Shown here: piece after piece, positions 61,813 to 64,000 of the stretch
Layout: every line of letters starts with the position of its first letter
Numbering within the stretch: the stretch's first letter is position 1
The notes under the pieces: model-generated
The model's database searches: none
Told to the model about the DNA's origin: nothing
What the model saw: only the letters and a program-made list of their open reading frames with translations
Made by a program: the position numbers and the translations under genes
Assembly (NCBI GenBank): GCA_947503775.1
Contig: CANNFE010000013.1
Coordinates: forward strand, 1 to 64,000
DNA from: an uncultured Paracoccaceae bacterium
GTDB lineage: Bacteria > Pseudomonadota > Alphaproteobacteria > Rhodobacterales > Rhodobacteraceae
DNA length: 64,000 bases
Direction of reading: 5' to 3'

Positions 61813-63324
61813 ATGAGCATGACCCTGAACCGCCTCGCCTCTTTTGGACTGGCCCTCGCCTTGGCCGCCCCGCTCGCGGCGCAAGATGTGGAAACGAAGC
61901 AATACGAGGATGGCGGCGTTTACGAAGGAACGTTCAGAGACGGAAAACAGCACGGCCAGGGCACGTACCGGCTGCCAAACGGCTATGTCTATAGCGGCGA
62001 ATGGGTCGATGGAGAGATCCGCGGGCAAGGCACCGCCGAATTTCCCAACGGCTCGGTCTATGAAGGCCAGTTTGCCAACGGAAAACCCGAAGGTATCGGA
62101 AAGATCACCTTTTCGGATGGCGGAACCTACGAAGGCGAATGGACCGACGGCAAGATCACCGGCGAAGGAACGGCAACCTATGCAAACGGCGTCACCTATG
62201 AGGGCGGTTTTCTGAATGCCACGCATCACGGGCGCGGAACGATGCGCGCGCCCTCGGGCTATGTCTATGAAGGCGACTGGCTCAATGGCGTCAAGGAAGG
62301 CCAGGGGACGATCACCTATGCCGAAGGCGCGGTCTATGAAGGGGCGCTCGTCAACGATCAACGCCAGGGCGAGGGGACTTTGACGCTGCCAGACGGGCTC
62401 ACCTATTCGGGCATGTTCGAAGCAGGCGAGATCGAAGGCGAAGGACGGCTGATCCAGCCAAACGGCGACATCTACGAAGGAACGCTCGTCGCCGGAAAAC
62501 GCCAAGGCCAAGGGAAAGTCACTTATGCCAATGGCGATATCTACGAGGGCGCCTTTGTCGATGATCTTCGGGAAGGTCAGGGCACATTCACCGGAACGGA
62601 TGGCTATCGCTACAGCGGCACCTGGGTCGCCGGGCGGATATCGGGCGAAGGGACGGTCACCTATCCCGATGGCGCCGTCTATACGGGCCAATTGGCCGAA
62701 GGCGTTGCCGACGGACAGGGGAAGATCACCTATCCCGACGGCTCCACCTATGAAGGTTCCTGGGCGGCCGGCGTCATCGAAGGCGAAGGCATCGCCACCT
62801 ATCCCGACGGCATCGTCTATGAAGGCGGTTTCGAAAACGCGCTCAACCACGGCTTCGGTGTCATGACCTATCCTGATGGGTACCGCTACGAAGGCAACTG
62901 GGTCGCTGGCCAACGTGATGGGCAAGGCAAGGCCACATATGCGGATGGCACCACCTATGAAGGCCAGTTTTCGGACGGAGAGCGGGAAGGTCAGGGCACG
63001 ATCACCATGCCCGGCGGGTTCACCTATACCGGCGAATGGCAGGATGGTGAAATGAGCGGCGAAGGCGTTGCGACCTATTCCAACGGAGATGTCTACGAAG
63101 GCACCTTCGCGGGCGGCAAACGTCAGGGACAAGGCACGATGCGGTTTGCAAGTGGTGAAGAGGCGTCGGGGGAATGGACCGACGGTGCTCTGGCGACGCA
63201 AAACGCCTCTGCGACCGAACCGGCGACCGACGACGCGCCAGAGGCGCCTGCCGATGAAACGCCGCCCGAGGAGGCCCCGGAACCAGAGGCCGAGCCGTCA
63301 GAGGCGCCTGCCGAAAACAACTAA
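61813..63324 (+). CDS. Secreted MORN-repeat protein
   Basis: A 503-residue exported protein: signal peptide to about residue 23 (LAAPLAAQD), then 18 MORN repeats of exactly 23 residues (31-444), a partial 19th, and a Pro/Glu/Ala-rich acidic tail (about 460-503). Each repeat follows the form xxDGxxYEGxWxxGxxxGxGxxx. MORN arrays form elongated beta-sheets that bind lipids or proteins; a periplasmic or surface scaffold is likely. AAGGA stands 6 nt before the start at 61813. It converges with the photolyase gene. Confidence 0.92.
   Translation: MSMTLNRLASFGLALALAAPLAAQDVETKQYEDGGVYEGTFRDGKQHGQGTYRLPNGYVYSGEWVDGEIRGQGTAEFPNGSVYEGQFANGKPEGIGKITFSDGGTYEGEWTDGKITGEGTATYANGVTYEGGFLNATHHGRGTMRAPSGYVYEGDWLNGVKEGQGTITYAEGAVYEGALVNDQRQGEGTLTLPDGLTYSGMFEAGEIEGEGRLIQPNGDIYEGTLVAGKRQGQGKVTYANGDIYEGAFVDDLREGQGTFTGTDGYRYSGTWVAGRISGEGTVTYPDGAVYTGQLAEGVADGQGKITYPDGSTYEGSWAAGVIEGEGIATYPDGIVYEGGFENALNHGFGVMTYPDGYRYEGNWVAGQRDGQGKATYADGTTYEGQFSDGEREGQGTITMPGGFTYTGEWQDGEMSGEGVATYSNGDVYEGTFAGGKRQGQGTMRFASGEEASGEWTDGALATQNASATEPATDDAPEAPADETPPEEAPEPEAEPSEAPAENN
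61903..63144 (+). repeat. Tandem 69-bp repeat units encoding the MORN array
   Basis: Eighteen consecutive 69-bp units fit this interval exactly, with no insertion or deletion. The DNA copies differ considerably, so the array is old or held by protein-level selection rather than recently amplified. Confidence 0.9.
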
Positions 63325-63334
63325 AAAAGATCGG

Positions 63335-64000
63335 TCAGACTGGCTCTCCCTGATCAAGCGCGACAAGCCAGTCGCCCGCCTCTTTCAAAACGGTCTCTTT
63401 CCGCGCGTCATCCATCCGATCCCAGGTGCGGTACATCTGCCCCATCCTGGGATTGCCCTCGAACCGGTCCCTGTGCCGATCCATGAAATGCCAGTAAAGC
63501 AGATTGAACGGGCACGCGCCCTCGCCCGTTTTCTTCGACACCGAATAGTCGCAGCTTTTGCAGTAATTCGACATCCGGTTGATATAGGCGCCACTTGAAA
63601 TATAGGGCTTGGATCCGACGATCCCGCCATCCGCGAACTGGCTCATCCCGATCACATTCGGCGCCTCGACCCACTCATAGGCATCCGCATAGACGGCCAG
63701 ATACCATTCGTGCACCTGATGAGGATCGACCCCTGCAAGCAGCGCGAAGTTACCCGTCACCATTAGCCGCTGGATATGATGCGCATAGGCTTCCTCCGCC
63801 GTTTGCGCGACGGCCTGGGACACGCAATGCATCTTTGTGGGACTGCCCCAATAAAATTCCGGCAGGTCCCGGTCATGACCAAGCTTGTTGCGCGTGACGT
63901 AATCGGGTCCCTCAAGGAAATAGATCCCGCGCATATACTCGCGCCAACCGATGATCTGCCGGATATAGCCCTCGGCGGCATTGATCGGCACATCGCCTGA
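63335..64000 (-). CDS. Iron-sulfur cryptochrome/photolyase (PhrB-like), N-terminus outside window
   Basis: The 3' part (about 221 residues) of a deoxyribodipyrimidine/(6-4) photolyase-related protein; the frame is open through position 64000. It contains the four Cys expected to bind a [4Fe-4S] cluster (MHCVSQ, then NYCKSCDYSV and GACPFN) and FAD-binding-type segments (GYIRQIIGWREYMRG, GMSQFADGG, RMSNYC, LYWHFMDRH). This marks the prokaryotic FeS-BCP/CryPro subfamily, light-driven DNA repair of (6-4) lesions in known members. Confidence 0.92.
   Translation of the reverse strand, partial: SGDVPINAAEGYIRQIIGWREYMRGIYFLEGPDYVTRNKLGHDRDLPEFYWGSPTKMHCVSQAVAQTAEEAYAHHIQRLMVTGNFALLAGVDPHQVHEWYLAVYADAYEWVEAPNVIGMSQFADGGIVGSKPYISSGAYINRMSNYCKSCDYSVSKKTGEGACPFNLLYWHFMDRHRDRFEGNPRMGQMYRTWDRMDDARKETVLKEAGDWLVALDQGEPV

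Overview
The window looks like chromosomal DNA of a high-GC alphaproteobacterium of the order Rhodobacterales (roseobacter-like). This rests on family recognition and gene order: folB-folP-glmM, glyQ and glyS with a small membrane-protein gene wedged between them, an aa3 oxidase subunit I followed by a DUF2244 protein, an ilvC-linked sulfotransferase-like gene, and an iron-sulfur photolyase. No rRNA or CRISPR array is visible; one tRNA gene is present. No species is assigned.

About 1-9,050: accessory DNA. A tyrosine integrase sits just downstream of tRNA-Leu(GAG). Leftwards follow an excisionase-like gene, a small phage-type repressor with candidate operators on both sides, and a six-gene minus-strand operon with 4- or 8-nt overlaps. 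The operon ends in a zinc-finger/Toprim primase and a P4-type SF3 helicase. Downstream of the helicase, about 340 bp are packed with 9-bp TGGGGC-type repeats in direct and inverted arrays, a plausible iteron origin. No capsid, portal, terminase or conjugation gene is seen, so the element resembles a self-replicating integrative element or phage satellite. Its left end was not found. Two very short genes with strong ribosome binding sites (33 and 36 codons) lie around the repressor.

About 9,300-12,600: lipB, a leishmanolysin-like cytoplasmic metalloprotease, and a small exported protein with a PepSY membrane protein. About 12,600-23,900: a coherent catabolic locus with a GH38 alpha-mannosidase, a complete oligopeptide/oligosaccharide-type ABC importer (fused double ATPase, two permeases, binding protein), an MBL-fold hydrolase and a PhyH-type dioxygenase, read divergently from an AraC regulator. 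It suggests import and breakdown of a mannosylated or related glycoside, possibly one needing oxidation. About 23,900-28,900: a TetR-controlled RND efflux pair whose pump lacks a usual proton-relay aspartate.

About 29,200-45,700: mostly housekeeping genes (ctaD, carA, ilvC, glmM, folP, folB) mixed with glycosyltransferases, a GntR regulator, HAD proteins, a flavin monooxygenase and a DMT exporter. About 45,800-64,000: a SleB-like cell-wall hydrolase, a divergent PPDK, the glycyl-tRNA synthetase operon, TrkH, NAD synthetase and several unusual proteins: a protease-like protein without its catalytic triad, a histidine-kinase-like protein without its phospho-acceptor His, a secreted protein of 18 exact-length MORN repeats, and a photolyase cut by the window edge.
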